A stretch of DNA of 64,000 bases from an uncultured Rhizobiaceae bacterium (lineage in GTDB: Bacteria > Pseudomonadota > Alphaproteobacteria > Rhizobiales > Rhizobiaceae), in the NCBI GenBank assembly GCA_951813045.1, contig CATOTF010000001.1, positions 124,001-188,000 on the forward strand, written 5' to 3'. The position numbers were made by a program, and so were the translations under genes. Shown in pieces: positions 17,533 through 26,995 of this stretch (position 1 is its first letter; every line of letters starts with the position of its first letter). Under the pieces are notes generated by a model. That model saw nothing but the letters and a program-made list of their open reading frames with translations. It made no database searches and was not told where the DNA came from.

Positions 17533-19161
17533 ATGAGCGAACCATTACTTTCCGTCGAAGAGCTCTCGGTGGCTTTTACAACGTCCGGCAAAACGTCCAC
17601 TGCTGTTGACCAAATCTCCTTTCACATAAGCAAAGGTGAAACTGTCGCCCTTGTGGGCGAATCCGGTTCGGGGAAGTCCGTATCCGCCCTTTCTGTCCTC
17701 AAGCTTTTGCCATACCCTTCCGCAAGTCACCCAACCGGTCAGATCAAATTCAAAGGCGAAGACCTGCTGGATGCGGACGAAAGCGACCTGCGCCGCGTTC
17801 GCGGTAGTGACATTACGATGATTTTCCAGGAGCCTATGACATCGCTCAATCCGCTCCACACCATTGAACGGCAGATTGGTGAAATCCTGTCCCTCCATCA
17901 AGGCATGGGGGAGTCACAGACCCGCGAGCGGACTCTAGAACTGCTGAATCAGGTCGGTATTCGGGAACCGGAAAAACGGCTCGGAGCTTATCCCCATCAG
18001 ATGTCCGGCGGCCAGCGGCAACGGGTCATGATCGCCATGGCACTCGCGAACGAACCAGAACTTCTGATCGCAGACGAACCAACAACAGCACTGGATGTTA
18101 CGGTTCAGGCGCAAATTCTGAAATTGTTGAACGAATTGAAAAGCTCGCGTGGGCTTTCCATGCTGTTTATTACACATGATCTTGGCATCGTGCGTAAATT
18201 TGCTGACCGCGTATGCGTCATGACAAATGGGACAATTGTCGAGCACGGCCCAACGGTGGAGATTTTCGACAATCCACAACACGAATATACCAAACATCTT
18301 TTGGCCGCAGAACCAAAGGGCGATCCACCGCCAACCGACGAAACAGCACCAGTAATCATCGAAGGGGAAGATGTGAAGGTCTGGTTTCCCATCAAGGCCG
18401 GATTTTTACGTAAAACCGTCGACCATGTGAAGGCGGTAGACGGTATCAATCTAACATTAAGAGCAGGGCAAACCCTGGGAGTGGTTGGTGAATCCGGCTC
18501 CGGCAAGACCACATTAGGTCTGGCCCTGACGCGAATGATTTCATCGCAGGGCCGGATTGGATTCGTTGGCAAGGATATCGGCGCCTATTCATTTAAGGAG
18601 ATGAAACCCCTGCGCCGCAAAATGCAGATTGTATTTCAGGATCCCTATGGGTCGCTTTCTCCGCGCATGTCGGTTGCGGAGATTATCGCCGAGGGCATGC
18701 ATATCCACATGGCTAATCTTAGCGCCGCGGAAATCGACGATACAGTTTCCGGTATTTTACAGGAGGTCGGGCTTGACCCTTCAACCCGGCATCGATACCC
18801 GCACGAGTTTTCCGGCGGCCAGCGACAACGTATGGCGATTGCTCGAGCCATGGTCCTGGAACCGAAATTCGTCATGCTCGACGAACCGACATCTGCCCTC
18901 GACATGAGCGTCCAGGCGCAGGTCGTTGAATTGCTGCTGCGTCTTCAAGAGGAACGTAACCTTGCCTATCTCTTCATCAGCCACGATCTAAAAGTCGTGC
19001 GCGCGCTTGCTAATGACGTGATAGTCATGCGGTTGGGCAAGGTGGTTGAACAGGGAGCGTCCGCGCAAATTTTCGATAATCCGGAAACTGATTACACCAA
19101 AGCACTGATGGCTGCGGCATTTGATCTGGAAACGGCTCCGGCCGGAATTGTGAATCAGTGA
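17533..19161 (+). CDS. yejF: Peptide ABC transporter ATP-binding protein YejF (two fused ATPase domains)
   Basis: Energises the Yej importer. The 542-residue protein has two complete ABC domains: Walker A GESGSGKS (about 38-45) and GESGSGKT (second domain, about 321-328), signature motifs SGGQRQR in both halves, and Walker [13 protein letters not shown] and [11 protein letters not shown]. Each domain ends with the OPP-type C-terminal extension ([21 protein letters not shown]). ATG 17533 follows GAGGGTGAG; an upstream in-frame ATG overlaps yejE. It completes a full ABEF set with two binding proteins. Confidence 0.95.
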   Translation: MSEPLLSVEELSVAFTTSGKTSTAVDQISFHISKGETVALVGESGSGKSVSALSVLKLLPYPSASHPTGQIKFKGEDLLDADESDLRRVRGSDITMIFQEPMTSLNPLHTIERQIGEILSLHQGMGESQTRERTLELLNQVGIREPEKRLGAYPHQMSGGQRQRVMIAMALANEPELLIADEPTTALDVTVQAQILKLLNELKSSRGLSMLFITHDLGIVRKFADRVCVMTNGTIVEHGPTVEIFDNPQHEYTKHLLAAEPKGDPPPTDETAPVIIEGEDVKVWFPIKAGFLRKTVDHVKAVDGINLTLRAGQTLGVVGESGSGKTTLGLALTRMISSQGRIGFVGKDIGAYSFKEMKPLRRKMQIVFQDPYGSLSPRMSVAEIIAEGMHIHMANLSAAEIDDTVSGILQEVGLDPSTRHRYPHEFSGGQRQRMAIARAMVLEPKFVMLDEPTSALDMSVQAQVVELLLRLQEERNLAYLFISHDLKVVRALANDVIVMRLGKVVEQGASAQIFDNPETDYTKALMAAAFDLETAPAGIVNQ

Positions 19162-19171
19162 GACGGTTCCT

Positions 19172-19786
19172 GTGAACGACAAAATAGAAGACACTCATCT
19201 GCCTGTGACAATCGAGCGGGAAGAGACCTCGTTTCAAGGATTTCGAAAAGTCGTCACCTATGACTACCGCGAAGATGAATCACTACTGGCTGCAAAACGT
19301 GAAATAGTGAGCGGGAATATTTCCGTAGCGGTGGTCGCATATGACCCTGCGCTTGAGAGTTTGGTGATGATCCGGCAGTTCAGATTGGGCGCACAAATGG
19401 GCACCGGTAAAGGAAGGACCGTTGAGATACCAGCTGGTATGGTTGATGACGGTGATACACCTGAAGATACCGCTAGACGGGAACTTTTAGAGGAAACTGG
19501 GCTGATAGCTCTTTCGTTGAAACCATTGTGCCAGTTTCTCACAACACCGGGTATGACCGACGAGATCGTTCACCTGTTTTATGCACAGGTTGATGCATCT
19601 AACCTGAAGGAAGAAGCGGGCCTTGCCAGTGAAACAGAACAGACTTTTCCGTTCACCCTAACGCTGGAAGAGGCGCTGGAAGCAGTCGATAAAAACGCCT
19701 TGTACAATGGCATTGTTATGCTCGGGCTGTTTTGGTTTGCCCGTCACAGGAATAACCTCATTAATTCGTCGGAGTGTACAGCATGA
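19172..19786 (+). CDS. Nudix hydrolase, ADP-ribose pyrophosphatase-like
   Basis: Hydrolyses a nucleoside diphosphate linked to another group; the context-free best guess is ADP-ribose or a sugar nucleotide. The 204-residue protein has the full Nudix box (G-x5-E-x7-REL-x-EE-x-GL, about residues 89-112) preceded by VEIPAGMVDDG and followed by the TPGMTDEIVHLFYA stretch typical of the NudF/ADPRase branch. It starts at GTG 19172, 10 bases after yejF, and its stop overlaps the next ATG, so it belongs to the yej transcript. Why it sits in a peptide-transport operon is not evident. Confidence 0.88.
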   Translation: MNDKIEDTHLPVTIEREETSFQGFRKVVTYDYREDESLLAAKREIVSGNISVAVVAYDPALESLVMIRQFRLGAQMGTGKGRTVEIPAGMVDDGDTPEDTARRELLEETGLIALSLKPLCQFLTTPGMTDEIVHLFYAQVDASNLKEEAGLASETEQTFPFTLTLEEALEAVDKNALYNGIVMLGLFWFARHRNNLINSSECTA

Positions 19787-20742
19787 CTAATTCATCCATT
19801 TTGCTCGATATGAAATGGGACAATCTGAAATCGGCCGAACCGTTTATCACAGCGCTTCCTCATCTCCACCACATCAATTGGGCTGATAAAAAACAAAAAC
19901 AAACCGATCTCGACACTGTAAAATATGCCCTCGTATGGAAGCCGGAACCTGGTCTCCTCGCCCGATGCCCCAATCTTGAAGTGATTTTTTCCGTGGGAGC
20001 CGGCGTTGACCATATCTTTCGCGACCCGGAACTTCCCGACCTGCCCATAGTGAGGTTTGTTGATCCCAATCTTACCGGGCCGATGGTTGAATGGGTGGTG
20101 TTACAGGTTTTGTTTCACATCAGACAGCAACGCCAATATGGCGCGATGCAACAAAAGAAAGAATGGCGAGAACTGCCACAACCACCAGCTACCAGGTTTC
20201 GAATTGGTATTATGGGGTTTGGTGAACTTGGACAGGCTTCGGCAAAAGCTCTGCTACCTCTTGGCTTTCAGATTTGCGGATGGTCTCAGTCCCCAAAACA
20301 GGTTGATGGGGTCACGAGTTTTCATGGCGCCGGCCAATTAGACGAATTTCTTGGTCAAAGTGACATATTGGTTAGCCTGCTTCCGCTCACCGAACAAACA
20401 CGGGGTGTCTTGAATGCCAGCCTGATCGACCGATTAGCCCGTGACGGACCGTTCGGCGCGGCCATTCTGATCAACGCGGGGCGCGGGGGAAGCCAGGTCG
20501 AAGAAGATATTGCAAAGGCCCTAAATGATGGCCGGTTACACGGTGCGTCGCTCGATGTGTTCGAGACGGAACCACTTCCTCAGTCCAGCCCCTTATGGGG
20601 GGTCGAAAACCTGGTCATCACGCCCCATGCAGCCGCAATTAGTGACCCGGACGCATTGGCAACACATGTCGCCAACCAAATCAGGCGCTACGACAGCGGC
20701 CAATCACTGGAACATCTGGTCGACCGAACCCGCGGATATTAG
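19783..20742 (+). CDS. D-2-hydroxyacid dehydrogenase, glyoxylate/hydroxypyruvate reductase A type
   Basis: NAD(P)H-dependent reductase of glyoxylate, hydroxypyruvate or a related 2-keto acid. The 319-residue protein has VFSVGAGVDHI early, the Rossmann motif GIMGFGELGQ (about 144-153), INAGRGG, the catalytic-Glu region HGASLDVFETEPLP and the catalytic His in ITPHAAA. This order and the GxGVDH feature fit the GhrA branch. ATG 19783 overlaps the Nudix stop as ATGA and follows GGAG; GTG 19774 is a weaker alternative. It is the last gene of the yej run. Confidence 0.87.
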   Translation: MTNSSILLDMKWDNLKSAEPFITALPHLHHINWADKKQKQTDLDTVKYALVWKPEPGLLARCPNLEVIFSVGAGVDHIFRDPELPDLPIVRFVDPNLTGPMVEWVVLQVLFHIRQQRQYGAMQQKKEWRELPQPPATRFRIGIMGFGELGQASAKALLPLGFQICGWSQSPKQVDGVTSFHGAGQLDEFLGQSDILVSLLPLTEQTRGVLNASLIDRLARDGPFGAAILINAGRGGSQVEEDIAKALNDGRLHGASLDVFETEPLPQSSPLWGVENLVITPHAAAISDPDALATHVANQIRRYDSGQSLEHLVDRTRGY

Positions 20743-20781
20743 AACATATTGATGTTTTCATGAATCAGTCTGCTTCGGGGG

Positions 20782-20827
20782 CAACCGGGCTGGACGCAAA
20801 GCGCATTAGTCCGCGCTCAACCCGTTG
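20782..20827. other. Candidate structured RNA or stem-loop region
   Basis: An outer stem CAACCGGG (20782-20789) with CCCGTTG (20821-20827) encloses two competing inner helices: GGAC with GTCC, or AGCGC (20800-20804) with GCGCT (20813-20817). The sequence GGACGCAAAGC recalls part of the cyclic-di-GMP-I riboswitch core, but the second hairpin of that class is missing. It lies in the 210-base gap before the rlpA-like gene. Low confidence. Confidence 0.2.
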
Positions 20828-20952
20828 TTCTAAATCAGATTCTTATCCTTTTGGCAGTTTCCAAAAAGGGGAACAGCTTCAATTCAGAAAAAAGTTGCGG
20901 GCCTTTTTATTGTTGTAATAATTTTGCTGCAATTGCCGACCATACGGTCGCA

Positions 20953-21324
20953 ATGAAAACACTCATTATCTCTTCATTATTCGCTCTGTCCTTTCTTGCG
21001 GTTCCAGCCCACGCATTTACGCAGTGCGGGAAGGCGTCTTGGTATGCGTTGACGTCGATTACAGCGAGTGGGCAGCGGGCAAACCCCAACGGCATGACAG
21101 CCGCCCATCGCACGCTTCCTTTCGGTACGAAAGTTCGTGTCACAAACCGTCGCAACGGGCGGTCGGTTATTGTGCGGATCAACGATCGGGGGCCTTTTAT
21201 AAAAGGGCGTATAATTGATGTAACGCGACGGGCCGCAACAAAACTTGGGTTTAAAGGAGCCGGTTGGACGCATGTGATTGTTACGGCAGCAAACAAAAAA
21301 CCACCCAAACGGGCCTGCCGTTAA
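20953..21324 (+). CDS. Short RlpA-like double-psi beta-barrel protein
   Basis: Exported protein of 123 residues, probably acting on or binding peptidoglycan glycan strands. A signal peptide ([19 protein letters not shown], cut after AHA) is followed by [28 protein letters not shown] and [18 protein letters not shown], the RlpA barrel core with its catalytic-type Asp. It lacks a lipobox and the SPOR domain of full RlpA, so it is a minimal soluble version. ATG 20953 was chosen because the signal peptide starts there; the frame extends upstream without a credible start. It stands alone before ubiE. Confidence 0.85.
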   Translation: MKTLIISSLFALSFLAVPAHAFTQCGKASWYALTSITASGQRANPNGMTAAHRTLPFGTKVRVTNRRNGRSVIVRINDRGPFIKGRIIDVTRRAATKLGFKGAGWTHVIVTAANKKPPKRACR

Positions 21325-21412
21325 GCAAATTCGATATTTGTTACCCGTTTAGCGTGTCAGACATAAACCAACACCAATCGTCGCATGGCACTTGTCTCAA
21401 CTTTGTCCTATA

Positions 21413-21428
21413 TCAAATGCGCATTTGA
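21413..21428. promoter_or_regulatory. Perfect 16-bp palindrome in front of ubiE
   Basis: TCAAATGCGCATTTGA reads the same on both strands and ends 15 bases before the ubiE ATG. It overlaps a -10-like TATATC (21409-21414), the place where a repressor would act. No known operator was recognised. Confidence 0.4.
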
Positions 21429-21443
21429 ATATTGGATTGACGC

Positions 21444-22232
21444 ATGACCGCCGTGACAGACAAGACCCGTGCAATTGAACCCGAAGACATGAGTACGGCT
21501 TATGGCTTTGAGCAGGTTGGAGAAGGCGAAAAACAAGGTAAGGTCAACGACGTCTTTCATTCGGTCGCCAACCGCTATGATCTGATGAATGATTTCATGT
21601 CCGTAGGTGTTCATCGGTTGTGGAAAGACGCGATGGTGGTGAAAGCCGCCCCGTCAAAGATCGCGCAATGGCGATCCCTTGATGTGGCTGGTGGTACCGG
21701 CGATATCGCATTCCGTTTGATTGAAGCTTCAAACCGCAATGCCCATGTTACGGTGTTGGACATCAACGGCTCCATGCTTGATGTGGGGCGTGACCGGGCG
21801 GTGAAAAACGGCCTTGCCAACCACACGGAATTCGTCGAGGCCAATGCGGAGAAACTGCCCTTTGAAGACAATGCATTTGATGCCTATACGGTCGCGTTTG
21901 GCATTCGTAACGTTCCGCGTATGGACCATGCATTAACGGAAGCCTATCGCGTTTTGAAGCCGGGCGGTCAGTTCCTGTGCCTGGAATTTTCCGAGGTTGA
22001 TGTGCCGCTTCTCGACCGCTTTTATGATATGTGGTCGTTCAACGCGATCCCACCTATTGGGCGAATGGTGACGGGGGATGCGGAAAGCTATCAATATCTG
22101 GTGGAAAGCATCCGAAAATTTCCAAACCAACGCAGTTTTGCAAAATTTATCCGCGATGCCGGGTTTGAAAGGGTCGATTATCGCAATATGACAGGTGGCA
22201 TTGCCGCCCTTCACACGGGTTGGAAAATTTAA
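21444..22232 (+). CDS. ubiE: Ubiquinone/menaquinone C-methyltransferase UbiE
   Basis: SAM-dependent C-methylation of the benzoquinol ring in ubiquinone synthesis. The 262-residue protein shows [17 protein letters not shown], the SAM site [30 protein letters not shown] and the closing [12 protein letters not shown], all UbiE/COQ5 signatures. It has an N-terminal extension of about 25 residues, common in alphaproteobacteria. ubiB follows 8 bases after the stop, then coaBC, so the three are probably one operon. Confidence 0.96.
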   Translation: MTAVTDKTRAIEPEDMSTAYGFEQVGEGEKQGKVNDVFHSVANRYDLMNDFMSVGVHRLWKDAMVVKAAPSKIAQWRSLDVAGGTGDIAFRLIEASNRNAHVTVLDINGSMLDVGRDRAVKNGLANHTEFVEANAEKLPFEDNAFDAYTVAFGIRNVPRMDHALTEAYRVLKPGGQFLCLEFSEVDVPLLDRFYDMWSFNAIPPIGRMVTGDAESYQYLVESIRKFPNQRSFAKFIRDAGFERVDYRNMTGGIAALHTGWKI

Positions 22233-22240
22233 GGGGCATA

Positions 22241-23818
22241 ATGCCAAATCTGCGCGCCTATTTTTCGCTTTTGAAAGCGGCCTATGTGCTGATGCGCGAA
22301 GGGGTGATAACTGCCCTGCCGGAAGAGGGGGCACCACCTCCGGTCAGATTGGCAAAATCAATCGCTAAAGTGATCGAACGCCGTCGCTCCAAATCACAGG
22401 CTCAATCTGAAAATTTGTCAAAAGCCTTAAACCGTCTTGGCCCAAGCTGGGTGAAACTGGGGCAGTTTCTCGCGACGCGACCGGACATTGTTGGTGCATC
22501 CATCGCCCTTGATCTGGAATTGCTGCAAGATCGAATGGATGCATTTCCCGCTGAAGATGCTAAAGCGATGATCGCGGAAACGCTTGGGATGCAAGTCGAG
22601 GAGGCGTTTACCACATTTGGCCCAGCAATCGCTGCCGCATCAATTGCGCAGGTACACCGCGCAACACTTAAAACGGAAAACGGGCAACGTGATGTCGCGG
22701 TTAAAGTCATCCGCCCCGGCGTGCGCGCACGCTTTAACCGTGATCTGGAAACATTTTTCGTCGCGGCTCGTGCCATGGAACGTCATCTGTCGATAGCGAA
22801 GCGCCTGCAACCGGTTCTGGTTGTCGATATGCTGGCGACATCCGCGAAGCTGGAAATGGACCTGCGTATTGAGGCCGCCGGCTTCTCCGAAATGGGAGAA
22901 AATACGACGGGCGATGAGGGCTTTCGCGTTCCCAAGGTTGATTGGGAACGAACGGGGCGCGATTGCGTTACCATGGACTGGGTAGAGGGCACCAAACTCA
23001 CGCGCGTTGAAGAATTGACGGTGGCTGGCCACGACCTTTCTGCGGTGGCTAATACACTCAATCAAAGTTTCCTGCGCCATGTGTTGCGTGACGGATTTTT
23101 CCATGCGGACATGCATCCGGGCAATCTTTTTCTAGATGCTGATTCTACGATCGTTGCTGTGGACCTGGGTATTGCCGGGCGCATGGGAAAAGCTGAACGT
23201 CGTTATCTTGCGGAAATTCTTCTTGGTTTCATTACGCAGGATTATCTGCGGGTCGCTGAAGTGCATTTTGAGGCGGGCTATGTGCCCGATCACCATGATG
23301 TTGCAAGTTTCGCGCAGGCGATACGGGCCGTTGGTGAGCCGATACACGGGCAAGACGCTGATAAAGTCTCCATGGCACGACTATTGACGCTGTTATTTGA
23401 AATCACGGAACTCTTCGACATGAAGACCCAGCCGCAATTGCTGCTGCTGCAAAAGACCATGGTAGTCGTGGAAGGGGTTGCCCGAAAGCTCGACCCGAAA
23501 TTCAATATGTGGAAATCCGCCGAACCCGTCGTTGCCCATTATGTCTCCCGCCTCATCGGGCCGATTGGTAAGCTGGATGAAGCTAAGGACGGGCTCAAGG
23601 CCATGGCAAAAATGGCGCAACTTGCGCCTGAAATGGCGACCCGTGCCGAACGCTTGAGCCATGAAATTGATACGATGGCGCGGGACGGTGTGAGACTGGA
23701 TCAACCCAGCATTGAAGCCATAGGCAAAGCCGAAGCCCGCCATTCAAGATCGGGCCGCGTGGCGCTCTGGGTCATTGCCCTTGGTGTCGTCGCTCTGGTC
23801 TGGCAGCAGGTTTTGTAG
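22241..23818 (+). CDS. ubiB: Ubiquinone biosynthesis protein UbiB (ABC1/ADCK family)
   Basis: Atypical kinase-like ATPase of the inner membrane that supports ubiquinone synthesis. The 525-residue protein has the KxGQ motif in WVKLGQFLATRPDIVG, AAASIAQVHRATL, the ATP-site lysine in VAVKVIRPGV, the HPGNL catalytic-loop equivalent (DMHPGNLFLD) and the VDLG metal motif. A C-terminal membrane segment (VALWVIALGVVALVW) ends the protein. ATG 22241 follows AAGGGG; the longer frame start lies inside ubiE. It ends 12 bases before the coaBC start. Confidence 0.96.
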   Translation: MPNLRAYFSLLKAAYVLMREGVITALPEEGAPPPVRLAKSIAKVIERRRSKSQAQSENLSKALNRLGPSWVKLGQFLATRPDIVGASIALDLELLQDRMDAFPAEDAKAMIAETLGMQVEEAFTTFGPAIAAASIAQVHRATLKTENGQRDVAVKVIRPGVRARFNRDLETFFVAARAMERHLSIAKRLQPVLVVDMLATSAKLEMDLRIEAAGFSEMGENTTGDEGFRVPKVDWERTGRDCVTMDWVEGTKLTRVEELTVAGHDLSAVANTLNQSFLRHVLRDGFFHADMHPGNLFLDADSTIVAVDLGIAGRMGKAERRYLAEILLGFITQDYLRVAEVHFEAGYVPDHHDVASFAQAIRAVGEPIHGQDADKVSMARLLTLLFEITELFDMKTQPQLLLLQKTMVVVEGVARKLDPKFNMWKSAEPVVAHYVSRLIGPIGKLDEAKDGLKAMAKMAQLAPEMATRAERLSHEIDTMARDGVRLDQPSIEAIGKAEARHSRSGRVALWVIALGVVALVWQQVL

Positions 23819-23830
23819 TTGAATAGATTG

Positions 23831-25063
23831 ATGACTATTCAACAAACCCTCTTTGATAAATCCGTGCTCCTGATTATTTCAGGCGGTATAGCCGCCTATA
23901 AGGCGCTGGACCTGATCCGGCGTTTGCGCGAGCGCGGGGCAAATGTGCGATGCGTGATGACAAATGCGGCCACACAGTTTGTCACTCCGATGACAGTTGG
24001 TGCATTAACCGCCCAGCCAGTTTTTACGGACCTATGGGACCGTGAGGCGGAACAGGATATCGGCCATATTCGGCTCTCTCGCGATAGTGATTTGATCATC
24101 GTCGCCCCGGCAACCGCTGATCTGATGGCGAAGATGGCAAATGGGCTGGCGGATGATTTGGCATCCACCACCTTGCTGGCGGCCACCGTACCGATATTGG
24201 TCGCCCCCGCCATGAACCCGGCTGTGTGGGATAACCCCGCTACACAACGTAACGTCAAAACACTTGAAAGCGATGGGATCAACTTCATTGGGCCGACCGA
24301 AGGTGAAATGGCAGAATCCGGCGAAGCTGGCCTTGGGCGGATGTCGGAACCGATGGAAATTCTGGCTGCGGTTGAAGCTCTATTGGACGACATCCCAAAA
24401 CCGCTTCGGGGTAAAACAGCACTGGTGACCTCAGGTCCAACCCGCGAAGACATCGATCCCGTTCGCTATATTTCAAATCGTTCATCGGGCAAACAAGGCC
24501 ATGCAATAGCAGCGGAACTGGCAAGGGCGGGTGCCGAAGTTATTCTCGTATCCGGTCCTGTCAGCATTCCCGACCCGGCCAACGTAACGGTAGTCAATGT
24601 GATATCAGCGCTTGAAATGAAAGAAGCTGTTGACCGTTCATTGCCCGCCGATATCGCCGTATGTGTCGCAGCCGTCGCAGACTGGCGTGTGGGTAATCAG
24701 GCCAGCGAAAAAATAAAAAAGGATAGCTCCGGTAAATTCGCACCACTCGACATGGTGGAAAACCCCGATATTTTAAAAGGTATCGGAACCCGCACCGAAG
24801 GAAGACCGCCACTCGTGGTGGGTTTTGCCGCTGAAACTGAAAATCTAGTGGAAAACGCAAGGGCCAAGCTGGATAAAAAGGGCGTGGACTGGATTATTGC
24901 CAATAACGTGTCCCCGGAAAATAGTGTGTTCGGCGGCGACGAAAATTCGGTTGTTTTGGTGAGTAAAACTGGTGATGAGGCCTGGCCAAAGGCATCAAAG
25001 GAACAGGTTGCGGAGCGCCTTGTCGACAAAATAATTGATCGGTTTGAGGTTATCGAGACCTGA
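23831..25063 (+). CDS. coaBC: Bifunctional phosphopantothenoylcysteine decarboxylase / phosphopantothenate-cysteine ligase
   Basis: Two consecutive steps of coenzyme A synthesis. The N-terminal FMN decarboxylase domain (to about residue 185) shows ISGGIAAYKALDLIRRL and PAMNPAVWDNPATQRN. The C-terminal CTP-dependent ligase domain starts at about 195 with LVTSGPTREDIDPVRYISN and carries SSGKQG, KIKK and AAVADW. Length 410 is normal. ATG 23831 is preferred over TTG 23819, which abuts the ubiB stop. The order ubiE-ubiB-coaBC recurs in alphaproteobacteria. Confidence 0.96.
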   Translation: MTIQQTLFDKSVLLIISGGIAAYKALDLIRRLRERGANVRCVMTNAATQFVTPMTVGALTAQPVFTDLWDREAEQDIGHIRLSRDSDLIIVAPATADLMAKMANGLADDLASTTLLAATVPILVAPAMNPAVWDNPATQRNVKTLESDGINFIGPTEGEMAESGEAGLGRMSEPMEILAAVEALLDDIPKPLRGKTALVTSGPTREDIDPVRYISNRSSGKQGHAIAAELARAGAEVILVSGPVSIPDPANVTVVNVISALEMKEAVDRSLPADIAVCVAAVADWRVGNQASEKIKKDSSGKFAPLDMVENPDILKGIGTRTEGRPPLVVGFAAETENLVENARAKLDKKGVDWIIANNVSPENSVFGGDENSVVLVSKTGDEAWPKASKEQVAERLVDKIIDRFEVIET

Positions 25064-25089
25064 ACCTGAAGCGTCTTAACCTGGGGTGT

Positions 25090-26175
25090 GTGGTGAACAG
25101 AAGAGAGTTTTCGATAGGAAGCACGGCTCTATTGGCATTAGTTCCGTTTGGAGAAAACAGCGTGGCCGCGGAAAATCATCACTTTATTGTACCCCCAGAA
25201 GAAGCGCCTCACGAACGCACTTTCATGCAATGGCCCGTCAATCGGAAGGTTCATCCAGAAGGTGTTTTTCTCGACATCCTGCAGCAAACGATTGCAGATA
25301 TTGCCAATACAATCGTCGAGTTTGAACCGGTCGTCATGCTGGTGGACAAATTGAACCAGCGGAAGGCTCGATCCCGCCTGTTGTCCAAGGTCGAGCTTTG
25401 GGATATTCCAACCGAAGACTTGTGGTGTCGTGATGCGGGGCCATTGTTCGCCCGTGGTGGGGACGGCCAGCTTGTCGTATCACACATAAAGTTCAACGGT
25501 TGGGGCGGTAAACAGATTCACGAACGTGATGGTTTGATCGCTAAACGGGTTGCTGAAAGGCTGGAATTACCAATTGTTTCCAGCGGTGTGATTGGGGAAG
25601 CAGGTGGGGTGGAGCACGATGGCCACGGTCTTCTCATGGCACATGAAAGCTCGTGGGTGAATGAAAATCGTAATCCGGGTCAAACCCGTGCTGATGTAGA
25701 ACGCAAGTTATTAAGCGCATATGGTGCAGACCGTATGATCTGGTCGACCGGTGTATGGGGTGAAGATATAACAGACTATCACATTGACAGCCTCGCGCGT
25801 TTCACAGGGCCAAATAGGGCGTTGATCAACCTGCCCGATAACCCGGATCAAGGTGATCCGTTTCATCAGGCGGCAATTGAAACCTACGACACGTTGGTGG
25901 CTGCCAAACTGGAAGTCGAGGTTATTCCTGAGCCCGAAAAACGACGGGTGAACAATATCGACTTCGTGGCGTCATACGCTAATTTCTATGTCTGCAACGG
26001 TGGCGTAATTGCCGCTCAGTTTGGTGATCAGGAAACTGACACCATAGCTAAAAAAGCGCTCGAAAAACACTACCCGGACCGCGAAGTTGTTACGTTAAAC
26101 GTTGACGCCTTGGGTGAAGTTGGCGGTGGTATTCACTGTGCAACCCAACAGATGCCTGCTGGTTCGACTGCATAA
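25090..26175 (+). CDS. Agmatine deiminase family protein with Tat-like N-terminus
   Basis: Peptidyl-arginine-deiminase-type hydrolase; typical members turn agmatine into N-carbamoylputrescine. The 361-residue protein has the substrate-site WCRDAGPLF, GGVEHDGHG, GEDITDYHIDSLARF and the catalytic cysteine in GGGIHCATQQMP. The unusual part is the N-terminus: NRREFSIGSTALLALVPFG looks like a twin-arginine signal peptide ending near SVAA, whereas agmatine deiminases are normally cytoplasmic. Start is GTG 25090 or GTG 25093. No N-carbamoylputrescine amidase is adjacent. It follows coaBC by 26 bases on the same strand. Confidence 0.85.
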   Translation: MVNRREFSIGSTALLALVPFGENSVAAENHHFIVPPEEAPHERTFMQWPVNRKVHPEGVFLDILQQTIADIANTIVEFEPVVMLVDKLNQRKARSRLLSKVELWDIPTEDLWCRDAGPLFARGGDGQLVVSHIKFNGWGGKQIHERDGLIAKRVAERLELPIVSSGVIGEAGGVEHDGHGLLMAHESSWVNENRNPGQTRADVERKLLSAYGADRMIWSTGVWGEDITDYHIDSLARFTGPNRALINLPDNPDQGDPFHQAAIETYDTLVAAKLEVEVIPEPEKRRVNNIDFVASYANFYVCNGGVIAAQFGDQETDTIAKKALEKHYPDREVVTLNVDALGEVGGGIHCATQQMPAGSTA

Positions 26176-26208
26176 CTATCAAGGCTCGCCATGGGCCGAT
26201 GCAGCGGC

Positions 26209-26862
26209 CTATTTGTTGATTGTTTTGTTCAACGCGTCGACCAGTTTACCCGTGACTGTTCGTTGTGGCAGGTGGTCACTATCGAGTTCGATCACCTCAA
26301 TTGGTGCTCCATCGGCGATCATTTCATCCTGAATATTCGGCGGGATAATTCCGTCATCGTTACATTTGATAAAATAACGCGGAATACTTTCAAAGCCTGT
26401 TGATTTGGGAAATGGTGTATTCAAGGGCCCTTTGGGCTGGCGCGACAGCGCAAACAAAGCGTCAGGTAAATGTTTGGTGTATTCAGCAATAATATCGAGA
26501 GGGTCTGTCCCGGTGCGATCAATGATTTTCTGAATTGTCTCGCCTTCTTTTGGCAGCATCGCTGTGACATAAACGAGTTTTTCAACCCGGCCCGAATATT
26601 TTGCGGCCACTTGCGAGATTATCATTCCACCCATCGAATGGCCAATCAGGATACATTTACCCGATTTGGGAAATGCGTCACTCACAGACTTGATGTAATC
26701 GTCCATAGTCACCGTATTGCTGGTCTTGTCCAGCAAACTTCCCCCATGACCAGCCAGTCTGATTGCAGAAACTGAATGTCCCTCACCAGTCAGTTTTGCC
26801 GGGATTTCAAACCAGCTGTTTTCATTTGCGGCCATGCCATGGACCATAATTACATTAGCCAT
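26209..26862 (-). CDS. Alpha/beta hydrolase
   Basis: Hydrolase of unknown substrate, 217 residues, cytoplasmic. The oxyanion region VIMVHGMAANENSWFEI, the nucleophile elbow GHSMGG with Ser at about residue 81, and a late catalytic His in LDSDHLPQRT complete a standard triad. The fold and small size are like plant-type esterases (methyl ketone synthase / salicylate-binding protein 2 branch). It is convergent with the deiminase gene and stands apart from other genes. Confidence 0.85.
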   Translation of the reverse strand: MANVIMVHGMAANENSWFEIPAKLTGEGHSVSAIRLAGHGGSLLDKTSNTVTMDDYIKSVSDAFPKSGKCILIGHSMGGMIISQVAAKYSGRVEKLVYVTAMLPKEGETIQKIIDRTGTDPLDIIAEYTKHLPDALFALSRQPKGPLNTPFPKSTGFESIPRYFIKCNDDGIIPPNIQDEMIADGAPIEVIELDSDHLPQRTVTGKLVDALNKTINK

Positions 26863-26995
26863 TTAGTGTTCCTTTCAATCAAAAGCGCGACACGCGTTAG
26901 TTCTGCTGATGAGGGTGATGTCCTGAGATATAAAAAGGGGCTGCATTTATAATTCAGGTGGCATCAATACCCTCACCAGCAGTTTCGGCGGGCAC

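Noticed and set aside
20776-20830. Cyclic-di-GMP-I riboswitch
   Set aside because: GCAA and ACGCAAAGC segments resemble the core, but the second hairpin and the spacing are wrong, so I list it only as a weak structured-RNA candidate.
23896-24453. 185-codon antisense frame over coaBC
   Set aside because: Shadow of coaBC, which has complete catalytic motifs.
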